Part shown: one piece after another, positions 1 through 7,989 of the stretch
Layout: every line of letters starts with the position of its first letter
Position numbering within the stretch: the first letter of the stretch is position 1
Origin: CAZJRB01 sp964547995
GTDB taxonomy: Bacteria > Planctomycetota > Planctomycetia > Pirellulales > Thermoguttaceae
Direction: 5' to 3'
NCBI GenBank assembly: GCA_964547995.1
Contig: CAZJRB010000122.1
Span: forward strand, 1-21,218
Length of the DNA stretch: 21,218 bases
Made by a program: the position numbers and the translations under genes
Notes under the pieces: generated by a model
What the model saw: only the letters and a program-made list of their open reading frames with translations
Told to the model about the DNA's origin: nothing
Databases searched by the model: none

Positions 1-342
1 TCTTCCTCAGAATCCGGGCCGCATTCCCCGGAAATGGGAGATGAACCCTTTTTTTCCCACAACCCGACAGGGTCGGTACGAAACAAATCAACACCATCAA
101 GACAGACCATGTGCGCAACATATCATCGCTCCTTGGAGAAATCAGGAGACCCCGCCAACATCCCTACCGAAGCAGCAGAGAGAGTTTCGGCTGCCGACGA
201 ATAGATCGGGACGTGCGGTGGAGATTATTCCCGGAATCCCGCGACTTGCATATCACGCCGGTTCTTGGTATGCTGGAGAATGGTCTCTTGTATCGTGAAT
301 CTCTTCGGCAATTTCCGCCCGGGTGAACGACAAAACGCGACG
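1..342. other. upstream region without a recognisable gene
   Basis: No open frame here has a recognisable domain, signal peptide or convincing ribosome binding site. Short frames are present but have arginine-rich, low-quality translations typical of non-coding high-GC DNA. The stretch may be the leader and promoter region of the PEP-CTERM gene that follows, or the tail of a gene beyond the left edge. Confidence 0.5.
246..274 (+). promoter_or_regulatory. weak candidate sigma70-type promoter for the PEP-CTERM gene
   Basis: TTGCAT (246-251) and TATGCT (269-274) are separated by 17 bases, about 70 bases before the chosen start at 343. The match to consensus is only partial (3/6 and 4/6), so this is a guess from spacing. 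Confidence 0.22.
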
Positions 343-1110
343 ATGCACCGGTTTCTTTCAGTATCGATTGTCCTGACGATGGTTTTTGCCGGCTGCGCCG
401 TGTGCGAAGCGGAAACCGTGCTCTACGACGGCAGCCTGGGCACGCTGCCGGGCGCCCAAGGATGGGACTACGACTCGATCCCGCCCGGCGCCACCCAAAC
501 GATGGACGGCTCGGTCGCCGTGTTGAACACGGAGGCCGACAACGCCATCCATGCCGGCTACTCGCAAACGGTTGCGGCGGGACTCGATCGCATGGCCGGC
601 TACAGCATTATCTTCGACGTGGAGGTCACCCGTGAATCGCACGTCAACAACGATCGGGCGGGCTTCAGCGTGCTCGCGCTGAGCAGCGACAGTTGGGGCA
701 TCGAACTCGGCTTCTGGACAGACACGATCTGGGCACAGGACGACGATCCGCTGTTTACGAAAGCCGAATCGGCGGCGTTCGACACGGACCTCGGCGTAAC
801 AACGTATCGATTGAACGTCTCCAACGACGCGTATTCGCTCGAGTCGGGCGGTACCACCATCCTCAGCGGACTCCTGCGCAATTACGCCGCCAACATCAAC
901 ATCCCGCCGGACCCTCCCGAATATGCCGTCTACTTCCAGCAGGACTTTCTTTTCTTCGGCGACGATACGAGCAGCGCGCAGGCCGAGATCCGCCTGGGAT
1001 ACATCGCCACCGCCCCCGAGCCGTCGACGATCGTCCTGTTGGCTGCGGGCGCCGCCGGCTGGATCGTGTGGCACCGCCGCCGCCGCCGGAAGGTTTCCCG
1101 CCGCGGATGA
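343..1110 (+). CDS. PEP-CTERM sorting-domain surface protein
   Basis: The predicted product has 255 residues. It has an N-terminal signal peptide (about residues 1-24, MHRFLSVSIVLTMVFAGCAV...) and ends in a classic PEP-CTERM tripartite signal: PEPS at 225-228, a hydrophobic helix (IVLLAAGAAGWIVW) and an Arg-rich tail. Such proteins are exported and processed by an exosortase, so the mature protein is expected at the cell surface. The body (25-220) is beta-rich and opens with LYDGSLGTLPGAQGWDY, which resembles choice-of-anchor type sandwich domains; no catalytic motif is seen. I chose the ATG at 343 because it places the signal peptide at the N-terminus; an in-frame ATG at 265 would add 26 residues without signal character. 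No exosortase is in the window. Confidence 0.85.
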   Translation: MHRFLSVSIVLTMVFAGCAVCEAETVLYDGSLGTLPGAQGWDYDSIPPGATQTMDGSVAVLNTEADNAIHAGYSQTVAAGLDRMAGYSIIFDVEVTRESHVNNDRAGFSVLALSSDSWGIELGFWTDTIWAQDDDPLFTKAESAAFDTDLGVTTYRLNVSNDAYSLESGGTTILSGLLRNYAANINIPPDPPEYAVYFQQDFLFFGDDTSSAQAEIRLGYIATAPEPSTIVLLAAGAAGWIVWHRRRRRKVSRRG

Positions 1111-1162
1111 TGCTCCCATGGCACGAAGGGCAAGGGCAACCCGGTAATCAGGAGTATGGACC

Positions 1163-2158
1163 ATGAAGAAGTGGCGGCTTCTTATCATCGTTCTCGTCGG
1201 CGTCGCGTTCGTCAGTGCCGCGATGGTCGTTCGCTCCCAGTGGCTGCGGCGGCCCGAGGTCGGCTCCGGCCCGGCGGGACCGAAAGTGCCGAGCGAGCCG
1301 TTCGAGAAAACGTGGACCGAGCGGAAGGTCCTCCTGCTGGGCATCGGTGACAGTGTGACCAGAGGTTTCGGAGCGGGCGATCGTGCCCACTCGTACTTCA
1401 ACCGGCTGGTGAGCAACCCGCGCGATGAATACGCCGACATGAAGGGCAAGTGTCTCTCGGCTGTTTTGCCCAACCTCAAGACTCGGAACGACGCGGTCAA
1501 CTGTAGCACCTCGCTGCAACATCTTCAGTACCTGGAAGATAGACTCAAAACGCAGCCGGACGACGTTTTCGGGCTGGTGGTGATGACCTCCGGCGGCAAC
1601 GATCTGATTCACAACTACGGCAAGACGCCGCCCAAGGAAGACGCCATGTACGGCGCCACGCTCGAACAGGCGAAGCCGTGGATCGCCAACTTCGAAAAGC
1701 GGCTCGACAAGATGGTCGACTTGATCGAATCGAAGTTCCCCGGCGGGTGTATGATCTTCCTGGCCGACATCTACGACCCGACCGACGGGGTCGGCGACGC
1801 CCAGGTCGCCGGATTTCCCCGGTGGCCCGACTGCATGAAGATCCTCGATGCCTACAACGACGTGATCCGGCGATGCGCGGCCAAGCACAAGTCCGTCCGC
1901 CTGGTGCCGATGTACGACGAGTTCCTCGGCCACGGCTTTCATCACGCCGACAGGTGGCGGAAGCATTACGACAAAGAGGACCCGTACTTCTGGTACTACG
2001 GCAACGTCGAAGACCCCAATCACCGCGGCTACGACGCCATCCGGCGGTTGTTTCTGCTGGAAATGATTAAGGTGAAGGATAAGATTGGAGGGGGAAGAGG
2101 GAAGAAGGACGAGGGAAGTGGGGAGGCCAGTGGACAGAGGACACTGGATGGTGAGTAG
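1163..2158 (+). CDS. SGNH/GDSL-family hydrolase, membrane-anchored or secreted
   Basis: The product has 331 residues. An N-terminal hydrophobic segment (5-22) follows MKK and is a signal peptide or anchor. The SGNH blocks are visible: GIGDSVTRG with the nucleophile Ser64, the block III-like SGGND (143-147) with Asn146, and DPNH (284-287) giving the Asp/His pair. The family hydrolyses esters of lipids or acetylated carbohydrates; the substrate cannot be read here. AGGAG at 1150-1154 lies 8 bases before the ATG, which fixes the start. The last about 28 residues (KDKIGGGRGKKDEGSGEASG...) are low-complexity and encoded by purine-rich DNA running into the heptamer repeat, and the TAG stop lies in its first unit. 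This tail is probably a later addition. The gene lies 52 bases after the PEP-CTERM gene. Confidence 0.85.
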   Translation: MKKWRLLIIVLVGVAFVSAAMVVRSQWLRRPEVGSGPAGPKVPSEPFEKTWTERKVLLLGIGDSVTRGFGAGDRAHSYFNRLVSNPRDEYADMKGKCLSAVLPNLKTRNDAVNCSTSLQHLQYLEDRLKTQPDDVFGLVVMTSGGNDLIHNYGKTPPKEDAMYGATLEQAKPWIANFEKRLDKMVDLIESKFPGGCMIFLADIYDPTDGVGDAQVAGFPRWPDCMKILDAYNDVIRRCAAKHKSVRLVPMYDEFLGHGFHHADRWRKHYDKEDPYFWYYGNVEDPNHRGYDAIRRLFLLEMIKVKDKIGGGRGKKDEGSGEASGQRTLDGE

Positions 2159-2200
2159 TGGGTAGTGGGTGGTGAGTAGCGAAGAGTGAATAGTGACAAG
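2152..2200 (+). repeat. seven imperfect 7-bp tandem units (TGRGTAG-like)
   Basis: The units are TGAGTAG, TGGGTAG, TGGGTGG, TGAGTAG, CGAAGAG, TGAATAG and TGACAAG, end to end. The first unit supplies the TAG stop of the SGNH hydrolase. A purine-rich stretch (about 2070-2150) precedes it. Confidence 0.75.
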
Positions 2201-2256
2201 AGCCCCGGTACTGCGTGCCGGGGTTCTGTGAGCACGACAAAATGACGAGGTGTCCG

Positions 2257-3534
2257 ATGGCAGACGCCAAAAACGAATCGAAACCATCGCAATCCCAAGA
2301 GCCACAAAAACCACAGCAACCAAAGAAGCCGCAGGAACCCCAGAAACCGCAAGTCGCCTGGTGGAAACGCCTGCTGCTGGGCATGCTCTCGCTTCTGGTA
2401 GCCTCAGCCATTTGGCTCCCGTCGGTGCATCTTTTCTTCCGGCCGTGGAGCGTGCCGCCGAAGGAGGGAAAGATTTCGCGGCTGTCCGAAAAACTGGCCG
2501 CCCGGCATCTGCACTTGTGGACCGATCCGGAGCTGCTCCAGGGCGAGTTGGACAAGATGCGGGCGCCCAACCCCGAATGGGATTTCATGGGCCGCAGCTT
2601 TCTGGTCTGGTCCCTGGCGAATATATGCCTCCGCGAGCCGGACCGCAAGGACGAGTACTTGCCGGTCATGGATCGCATCATCGACGAGACGATACGGATC
2701 GAGCAGGAAAAGGGCAAGTACCATTTCCTGATGGCGTACGCCCAGGTTTGCCCCTTTGTCATGAAGCCCGAGCGGAGCCAGTTCCTCGACGGCGAGATCG
2801 CCCTGATGATGGCCATGCGGCGGCTGGTCGAGGAAAAGGAGTCCTATCGCGAGCCGCTGCGGCAGCGCGTCGACGTGATGGTCGAGCGGATGGAGACCTC
2901 GCCGACGATGTGCGCCGAGAGCTATCCCGACGAGTGCTGGCTGTTCTGCAACACGGTTGCCCTGGCGGCGATCCGCGTGTCGGATCACCTCGACGGGACC
3001 GACCACTCGGACTTCTTCCGCCGGTGGATCGAGACGGCTAAGGCGAAGCTGATCGACAAGGATACCGGGATACTGGTTTCGAGTTTCACTCTACGCGGCA
3101 CGGTCATCGACGGGCCGGAGGGTTCGTCGATCTGGCTGGCCGCCCATTGTCTGAAGCTGATCGACGAGCCGTTCGCCCGGCAGCAGTACCGGCTGGCCGA
3201 AAAGGAGTTGGCCAGGGGGATCTGTGGTTTCGGTTACGCGCGGGAGTGGCCGCCCTCGCGGCAAGGGCCTTGCGACATCGATTCGGGGCCGGTGATCCCG
3301 GTCCTGGAGATCAGCGCCGGCTCGAGCGGGCTGGCGTTTGTCGCCTCGCGCTCCTTCGACGACGACGCCTATTTCCGGTCGTTGCTGACGACACTCGAGT
3401 TGGCCGGCTTCCCATACGAGAAGAAAGGCCGGCTGAAGTATTGCGCCAGCAACCAGGTCGGCGACGCGGTCTTGCTTTATTCGACGGTCCTCGGCCCGGC
3501 CTGGGCGAAAGTCCAAGGAGAAAAACAGCCATGA
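2257..3534 (+). CDS. membrane-anchored all-helical protein, linalool dehydratase/isomerase-like
   Basis: The product has 425 residues. The N-terminal 32 residues are Gln/Pro/Lys-rich (KPQQPKKPQEPQKPQ), followed by one transmembrane helix (WWKRLLLGMLSLLVASAIWLP, about 33-53) and a long helical domain. Short motifs such as DIDSGPVIPVLEISAGSSG and the regularly spaced helices recall the (alpha/alpha)6 toroid of linalool dehydratase-isomerase and terpenoid-cyclase-like folds; this is fold recognition by eye and the reaction is unknown. I chose the ATG at 2257 because GAGG (2247-2250) lies 6 bases upstream; in-frame GTG 2215 and ATG 2242 are less likely. The stop overlaps the next start (ATGA), so the next two genes are probably translationally coupled. 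A helical scaffold without enzymatic activity is the alternative. Confidence 0.7.
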   Translation: MADAKNESKPSQSQEPQKPQQPKKPQEPQKPQVAWWKRLLLGMLSLLVASAIWLPSVHLFFRPWSVPPKEGKISRLSEKLAARHLHLWTDPELLQGELDKMRAPNPEWDFMGRSFLVWSLANICLREPDRKDEYLPVMDRIIDETIRIEQEKGKYHFLMAYAQVCPFVMKPERSQFLDGEIALMMAMRRLVEEKESYREPLRQRVDVMVERMETSPTMCAESYPDECWLFCNTVALAAIRVSDHLDGTDHSDFFRRWIETAKAKLIDKDTGILVSSFTLRGTVIDGPEGSSIWLAAHCLKLIDEPFARQQYRLAEKELARGICGFGYAREWPPSRQGPCDIDSGPVIPVLEISAGSSGLAFVASRSFDDDAYFRSLLTTLELAGFPYEKKGRLKYCASNQVGDAVLLYSTVLGPAWAKVQGEKQP

Positions 3535-3878
3535 GCGATATGCCGAAAGACTGGACCCGCCGCGTCCCGTTCCTGCGGTTAGTAACACCCGGCGGACTGC
3601 TCAAGGCCGCTGTGACGCTCGTGGTGGTCTATGTCGTCCTCCACTTGCTCGAATGGCGGGAGTACACCGGCTTCCTCTCGGGCACGATCGCCCCCGGCGC
3701 CGCCGGAACGCGGCAGGCGGTGATGGGCGCATTTTACGTGTTCGCCTACCTTGGGTTCGTCCTGGCGGTGCCGATCCTATTGCTCGCGTCGGGGATTTTT
3801 TCACTGTCGTTGCGCATTGCCGGCCGGGGCGAGACAACCAGCCCGCAGGCCGACTCGGCTCCCGTGGATCAAGACTGA
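3531..3878 (+). CDS. small two-helix membrane protein
   Basis: The product has 115 residues and begins MSDMPKDWTRRVPFLRL. AAGGAG (3515-3520) lies 10 bases before the ATG, which overlaps the preceding stop by four bases. Two hydrophobic helices are visible, about 26-41 (GLLKAAVTLVVVYVVLHLL) and 70-95 (GAFYVFAYLGFVLAVPILLLASGIF), joined by a short loop with EYTGFLSGTIAPG. The C-terminus is polar. No family is recognised. The overlap on one side and a one-base gap on the other show that it works with its neighbours, perhaps as a membrane partner or assembly factor. Confidence 0.75.
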   Translation: MSDMPKDWTRRVPFLRLVTPGGLLKAAVTLVVVYVVLHLLEWREYTGFLSGTIAPGAAGTRQAVMGAFYVFAYLGFVLAVPILLLASGIFSLSLRIAGRGETTSPQADSAPVDQD

Positions 3879-3879
3879 C

Positions 3880-5751
3880 ATGCAACCGGCCATCATACTT
3901 CTCGCCGCGATTACGACTTCGCTGAGCGCGGAGCCCGATCGCCCCGCCGAGCTGCGGGCGGCCCGGTATGTTGCCGATTCCGCGGAAGCTGCCTACCCCG
4001 GGCAGATCGAGCGGATCGACGTTTCCCTTTCGGCAGACGCAGAAGCCGGGCAGCGGCTCGTCGTTCGCTTTTCTTCCAAGGAAGGATCGTTTGCCTTTGC
4101 CGCGATCGGACGGGGGGCCCCCTCCCTGTTGACGAAAGACCGACGGGTCGACCTCGACCGTTATCTCCTGCAAACCGGCGCCGGGAAACTGCTCGAATTC
4201 CGCCGCCGCGAGACCGGAAAGCCCTTCTTGCCGTTCTCGTTCGAGTTGCAGCCGGACCATTTTCTGCCGGTTTGCCTGGATGAGGCGGGGGTGTTCTGCA
4301 AAGAAACGATGCTACTTGGCGAGACGTTTTCGCGGGCCGAAGCACCGCCGGATGCGGCTGCGTGGCCGCCGAGTGATGCGAAAGTGATCGAGCTGTCCGA
4401 CGACTTGTTGATCGGCACGTCGCGGAATTTCCGGAACGTCGAACCGCGGATCCCGCAGCGGAAATTCGCCAAGGATTCGAATCTCGACTACACGTATCGC
4501 CCGCTCGACGAAGCGGACCTCCGGCGGATGCTCGCGGCCGGGTTCAACTACTTCGACCGGGTCTTGCCGGGGCAGTGGGAGTACCTGATCGACAAGCCGT
4601 GCTTCTTCGACCTGAACACGTTGCAGCGCGAGGCCCGGCCGCTGTTTCCCGAGGTCTTCTACCACCCCGGCTTCCAGGGCGTGGAGGACTTCCTCGACGA
4701 ACCGGCGTTCATTTTCTTGCAGGACACCATGCACGAGGACTTCGCGGGCATGAATCCCGCCAAGGACCTCGCGGCGATGGCCCGACGCCAGGAACAAGCA
4801 ACGCAAGACGAGTTCGACCGCAAGCGCCGCGGGCGGATCGACGGGCTTGAGAAAAAACTCGATGAAGCCGGGATCGAGCTGCCCGGCGTCGAACTCGTCG
4901 AGCCGCCGTTTCCGATCTGGGAGGAGTTCTACAGCACCGGCTGCTACCAGTTGCGATCGCCCGTCTCGGGCTTCGTGCATGAAGGGCGTTACAGACACCC
5001 TGAAACGGTCAAGCTGCTGAACAACACCTTCCGAACGTGGCTGCCGAAGAGGCCGGAGACGATGTTCCAGTTCTATTTCGCGTTCCTCCGCGGGGCCGCC
5101 CGGGTGTTCGACAAAGACTGGGGCATGGCAATCTACGGCCAGGCCGATTCGGACGTCTCATTGCTGGGAATCACCATGGCATACGACCGGGGCGCCCGGT
5201 ACCTCTGGTTCTGGTCGAGCGACCGCGACCACCACCTGCCGTTCGAGGAACAGCTCGCGCTGGCCGAAGGGCTTTCGGCCCATATTCGGGACCATCCACG
5301 GGGACCGCGCCGCGAGCTGGTTCGCGGCGCCGACGACGCAATTGTTCTGCCGTACGGCTTCACGTTCTCTGTTTCCGATTGGCAGAAGCGCCGCATGGCG
5401 AACCTGTGGCAGCGGCCCTCATTTCCGCTCGAAGGCGGCCGCACGGCCGACGGCACGCCGTACTACAGCGTCCTGCGATGCGCAGCCGAGGAGATGGAAC
5501 GGCTGATCGGCGACGGGCGCGAGTTTGATATCGTGATCGACGTGCCCGAGCTGGCGTCGGCCGGTTATCCGCGCCTGCACGATGTCCTGCCCGAGGCCCG
5601 ACAACAGGCGTATGAATACCCCTGGTGGATTCACTACAAGCTGCAATTCGCTTTGGTCGTGCTGGTGGCAATCTTGTTGGCGATCTGGACTTACCGGCTC
5701 GTGCGGTGGATACGGCGGCGATTCCTTGCTCCCCGGCCGGCGGCAGAATAG
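3880..5751 (+). CDS. type I membrane protein with glycosidase-like extracellular body, function unknown
   Basis: The product has 623 residues. A short signal peptide (1-17, MQPAIILLAAITTSLSA) is followed by a beta-rich region (about 25-145), a region with TIM-barrel-like segments (about 200-480, with AGFNYFDRV, EDFLDEPAFIFL and ITMAYDRGARYLWFWSS), an alpha/beta segment (490-585, with DIVIDVPELASAGYP) and one C-terminal transmembrane helix (LQFALVVLVAILLAIWTYRLV) with an Arg-rich cytoplasmic end. The layout suggests a cell-surface glycoside-hydrolase-like protein held by its C-terminus. The acidic residues of the DEP segment are possible catalytic residues, but no named family is certain. I chose the ATG at 3880, one base after the previous stop, because it gives the signal peptide; in-frame starts further upstream overlap the previous gene. 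Confidence 0.7.
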   Translation: MQPAIILLAAITTSLSAEPDRPAELRAARYVADSAEAAYPGQIERIDVSLSADAEAGQRLVVRFSSKEGSFAFAAIGRGAPSLLTKDRRVDLDRYLLQTGAGKLLEFRRRETGKPFLPFSFELQPDHFLPVCLDEAGVFCKETMLLGETFSRAEAPPDAAAWPPSDAKVIELSDDLLIGTSRNFRNVEPRIPQRKFAKDSNLDYTYRPLDEADLRRMLAAGFNYFDRVLPGQWEYLIDKPCFFDLNTLQREARPLFPEVFYHPGFQGVEDFLDEPAFIFLQDTMHEDFAGMNPAKDLAAMARRQEQATQDEFDRKRRGRIDGLEKKLDEAGIELPGVELVEPPFPIWEEFYSTGCYQLRSPVSGFVHEGRYRHPETVKLLNNTFRTWLPKRPETMFQFYFAFLRGAARVFDKDWGMAIYGQADSDVSLLGITMAYDRGARYLWFWSSDRDHHLPFEEQLALAEGLSAHIRDHPRGPRRELVRGADDAIVLPYGFTFSVSDWQKRRMANLWQRPSFPLEGGRTADGTPYYSVLRCAAEEMERLIGDGREFDIVIDVPELASAGYPRLHDVLPEARQQAYEYPWWIHYKLQFALVVLVAILLAIWTYRLVRWIRRRFLAPRPAAE

Positions 5752-5818
5752 AATGTCTTTTTGGGGAGCACATCACACGGAGGTGTAAGAGGGGAACGGG
5801 GAAAACAGCCATCGCACC

Positions 5819-6673
5819 ATGACGCACCACGAAGACCATTTCGCCGGCCACGACGGCCTTGAGCTATATGAGCAATCGTGGCTTCCGGAGCAGTCGACCG
5901 GCGTGCTGGTCCTGCTCCACGGCATCAACGAGCACAGCGGCCGCTACGCCTCCTTCGCCGAAGAGCTGGTCGCCGAGGGCTGGGCCGTCTATGCCATGGA
6001 CCTCCGAGGACACGGCCGCTCGGCGGGGCCGAGGAGCCACGTCGGCAGCTTCGACCAGTTCGTCGACGATCTCGAAGTCTTTCTGGATCGTGTCCGCGAG
6101 CGCGAGCCGGAAAAGCCGATCTTCCTGTTCGGCCACAGCATGGGTGCGGCGATTGTCCTTCGGCTTGTAATCCGGCGGGAGCCGGACGTTTGCGGCATGG
6201 TGCTCGGCGCCCCGCCGCTTCGGATTGGCGGTAAGATGTTTCCGATTCTGCGGCGTCTGGCCGGGCTGTTCAGCCATATCATGCCGCGACTGCGACTCGT
6301 CCGGCTCGGCACGCATTTCATGTCCCGCGACAAGGCGGTGGTCGAACAGTTCCGCGCGGACCCGTTGGTCTTCCACGGGCGATTCACCGTCCGCATCGGT
6401 GCGGAAATCCTGCGGATCGGCAAGCAGATCCGGCTCCACTCGGAATCGGTCCGGCTCCCGTTTCTCGTGATGCACGGCACCGACGACATCTGCACCCGGT
6501 GGAAGGGAAGCCGCCGGCTCTTCGAAGAGGCCGGCTCGACGGACAAGACGCTTTGCCTCTACCCGGGGCTCTGGCACGACCTGCTCAACGAGCCGGAAAA
6601 GGAGCAGGTTCGTTCGGACGTGATTCGCTGGTTGAACCGCCGCCGGGCCGCCGTCACCGTCCGAGAGAAATAG
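5819..6673 (+). CDS. alpha/beta hydrolase, monoacylglycerol lipase-like (serine aminopeptidase S33 family)
   Basis: The product has 284 residues, normal for this family. The oxyanion region LLHGINEHSGRY (32-43) and MDLRGHGRSAGPR (60-72) are typical of lysophospholipase/monoacylglycerol lipases. The nucleophile elbow GHSMG places Ser107; HGTDD (219-223) carries the acid and LWHDLLNE gives His253. It has no signal peptide, so it is cytoplasmic or peripheral. It probably hydrolyses monoacylglycerols, lysophospholipids or related esters. It lies 67 bases after the preceding gene and converges with the epimerase gene. There is a GGGGAAAA purine run 13 bases before the ATG, a poor Shine-Dalgarno. 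Confidence 0.87.
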   Translation: MTHHEDHFAGHDGLELYEQSWLPEQSTGVLVLLHGINEHSGRYASFAEELVAEGWAVYAMDLRGHGRSAGPRSHVGSFDQFVDDLEVFLDRVREREPEKPIFLFGHSMGAAIVLRLVIRREPDVCGMVLGAPPLRIGGKMFPILRRLAGLFSHIMPRLRLVRLGTHFMSRDKAVVEQFRADPLVFHGRFTVRIGAEILRIGKQIRLHSESVRLPFLVMHGTDDICTRWKGSRRLFEEAGSTDKTLCLYPGLWHDLLNEPEKEQVRSDVIRWLNRRRAAVTVREK

Positions 6674-6679
6674 CCGGGA

Positions 6680-6707
6680 CCGGGCGCGGCCAACGGTCGC
6701 GGCTCTA
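6680..6707. repeat. GC-rich hairpin repeat between convergent genes
   Basis: GCGGCCAACGGTCGCGG (about 6686-6702) forms an imperfect hairpin between the hydrolase and epimerase stop codons. Its reverse strand (GAGCCGCGACCGTTGGCCGC) resembles the GCCGCGACCAGTGGTCGCGG repeat at 7762 and 7874. The TAG stop of the epimerase lies at its edge. It could act as a bidirectional terminator. Confidence 0.5.
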
Positions 6708-7724
6708 TAGCAACCGTACGCCGCAGCCGTTTTCGTCGGGGAATCGGACCCGGCCGCGGTCGATGGTGACCCCGGCGGCGATGTCTTCGGCCAGCAGCAG
6801 CGCCCCGTCGAGATCGGCGTAGTCCAGCAGCGGCAACAACTGGGCGGCCGCCGAGATCCCGACGCTCGATTCGGTGAAGCAGCCAACCATCAACTTCAGC
6901 CCGAGCCGCCTTGCCGTGGCGATCATCCGCCGCGCCGGCGCGAGCCCGCCGCACTTGACCAGCTTGATATTGATGCCGTGGAAACACTCGGCGCACCTCT
7001 CCACGTCGGCTTCCGTCCGGCAACTCTCGTCGGCCACCACGGGGAGAACCGACTCGCGATAGACCCGCCGCATTCCTTCGTCGTCCTTCGGCGGCAGGGG
7101 TTGTTCGACGAACTCGACGCTGAGCTCTTTCAATTCCACCGCGTTGCGGATCGTTTCGTCCGCGTCCCAGCCGCAATTCGCATCCACGCGAAAGACCGCG
7201 TCGGTGTGATTGCGCAACTCGCGGACAATCGCCACGTCGTCGCCCGTGCCGAGCTTGATCTTGTAGACCGGCCAGCCCGGGAATTCCTTGAGCTTGGCGA
7301 CCATCACGTCGATCGTGTCGATGCCGATCGTGTAATCCGACGGCGGGCAGTCGTCGAGGTTCAGCCCCCAGAGCTTCCAGACCGGCTCTCCGCGGAGCTT
7401 TCCCCAGAGGTCGTGCGAGGCCGTGTCGAGCGCGCATTGGGCGAACGTCGAGCCGCCGATCGCCGGCCGCATCGCTTCCCAAAACTCGTCCGGGTCATGG
7501 ACATCGAGCGAAAAGCCCTCGATCTCGGCTCGAGCGTTCTCCAGAATCGCGGCGACGTTCTCTCTAGCGGCGCCGTAGAACGCAACTTCAACCGCTTCGC
7601 CAAACCCCCGCACGCCGTCCTGTTCGAGTTCGACGACGAGCGAATTCTGCACGGTCGTCGTACCCCGGGCAATCGTAAACGGATGCCGGCACGGCAGGTC
7701 GAAACGGTGGAGCGTGAGGTTCAT
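6705..7724 (-). CDS. dgcA: dipeptide epimerase / N-acyl amino acid racemase (enolase superfamily)
   Basis: The product has 339 residues. It is a muconate-lactonizing subgroup enolase-superfamily enzyme: an N-terminal capping domain (1-120) is followed by a modified barrel with KIK (155-157), the metal ligands Asp181 (DAN), Glu207 (VEQP) and Asp232 (ADES), the second lysine block INIKLVKCGG (251-260) and GCFTESSVGISAAA, a hallmark of L-Ala-D/L-Glu epimerases. It epimerises the second residue of murein dipeptides or racemises N-acyl amino acids such as N-acetyl-glutamate. AGGA lies 7 bases before the ATG. It lies downstream of a DUF1611 gene, a pairing known as DgcN/DgcA in D-glutamate utilisation; the symbol rests on that pairing. 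The 263-base spacer between the two is filled with repeats. Confidence 0.85.
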   Translation of the reverse strand: MNLTLHRFDLPCRHPFTIARGTTTVQNSLVVELEQDGVRGFGEAVEVAFYGAARENVAAILENARAEIEGFSLDVHDPDEFWEAMRPAIGGSTFAQCALDTASHDLWGKLRGEPVWKLWGLNLDDCPPSDYTIGIDTIDVMVAKLKEFPGWPVYKIKLGTGDDVAIVRELRNHTDAVFRVDANCGWDADETIRNAVELKELSVEFVEQPLPPKDDEGMRRVYRESVLPVVADESCRTEADVERCAECFHGINIKLVKCGGLAPARRMIATARRLGLKLMVGCFTESSVGISAAAQLLPLLDYADLDGALLLAEDIAAGVTIDRGRVRFPDENGCGVRLL

Positions 7725-7757
7725 GGGAATATCCTACAACGTCTGCAGCACTCTTCT

Positions 7758-7898
7758 GCAAAGCCGCGACCAGTGGTCGCGGAAATCCCGGGGAACGTTC
7801 CCCAATTCATTCTGTCTTGCGCAGAGATTGTTGCATCCAGTTCTTCCGTTCTGCATGTTCCGGCCCCGCTTCTCCGCGACCACTGGTCGCGGCTTTAC
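7758..7898. repeat. nested palindromic element with 25-bp inverted ends
   Basis: CCGCGACCAGTGGTCGCGG (7764-7782) and CCGCGACCACTGGTCGCGG (7874-7892) are each near-perfect palindromes. With their flanks (TGCAAAG... and ...CTTTACA) they form longer inverted ends about 90 bases apart. The interior shows no coding signal. The layout resembles a miniature mobile element or a composite REP-type element. Confidence 0.7.
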
Positions 7899-7921
7899 AA
7901 CCGAGGCCTGGCAAGTCCCGG

Positions 7922-7989
7922 TAATGGTCCGGGGGCGGGTGCCCCGGGCGTATCGAGCCTTAATAATGGTCCGGGGGCAGGTGCCCCCT
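7922..7989. repeat. two direct copies of the CCGGGGGCAGGTGCCCC repeat
   Basis: TAATGGTCCGGGGGC-containing copies start at 7922 (GCGGGTGCCCC version) and 7964 (GCAGGTGCCCCCTA version). Each contains a GGGGGC/GCCCCC stem. The TAG stop of the DUF1611 gene (minus strand, 7988-7990) is read from the end of the second copy. Related copies lie at 12128, 12168 and 14988. Confidence 0.75.

Noticed and set aside
41..298. 85-codon frame near the left edge
   Set aside because: No Shine-Dalgarno, domain or signal peptide; composition is like random frames.
7758..7989. CRISPR-like array in the repeat-rich spacer
   Set aside because: Repeats are palindromes of different families, without regular spacers and without cas genes.
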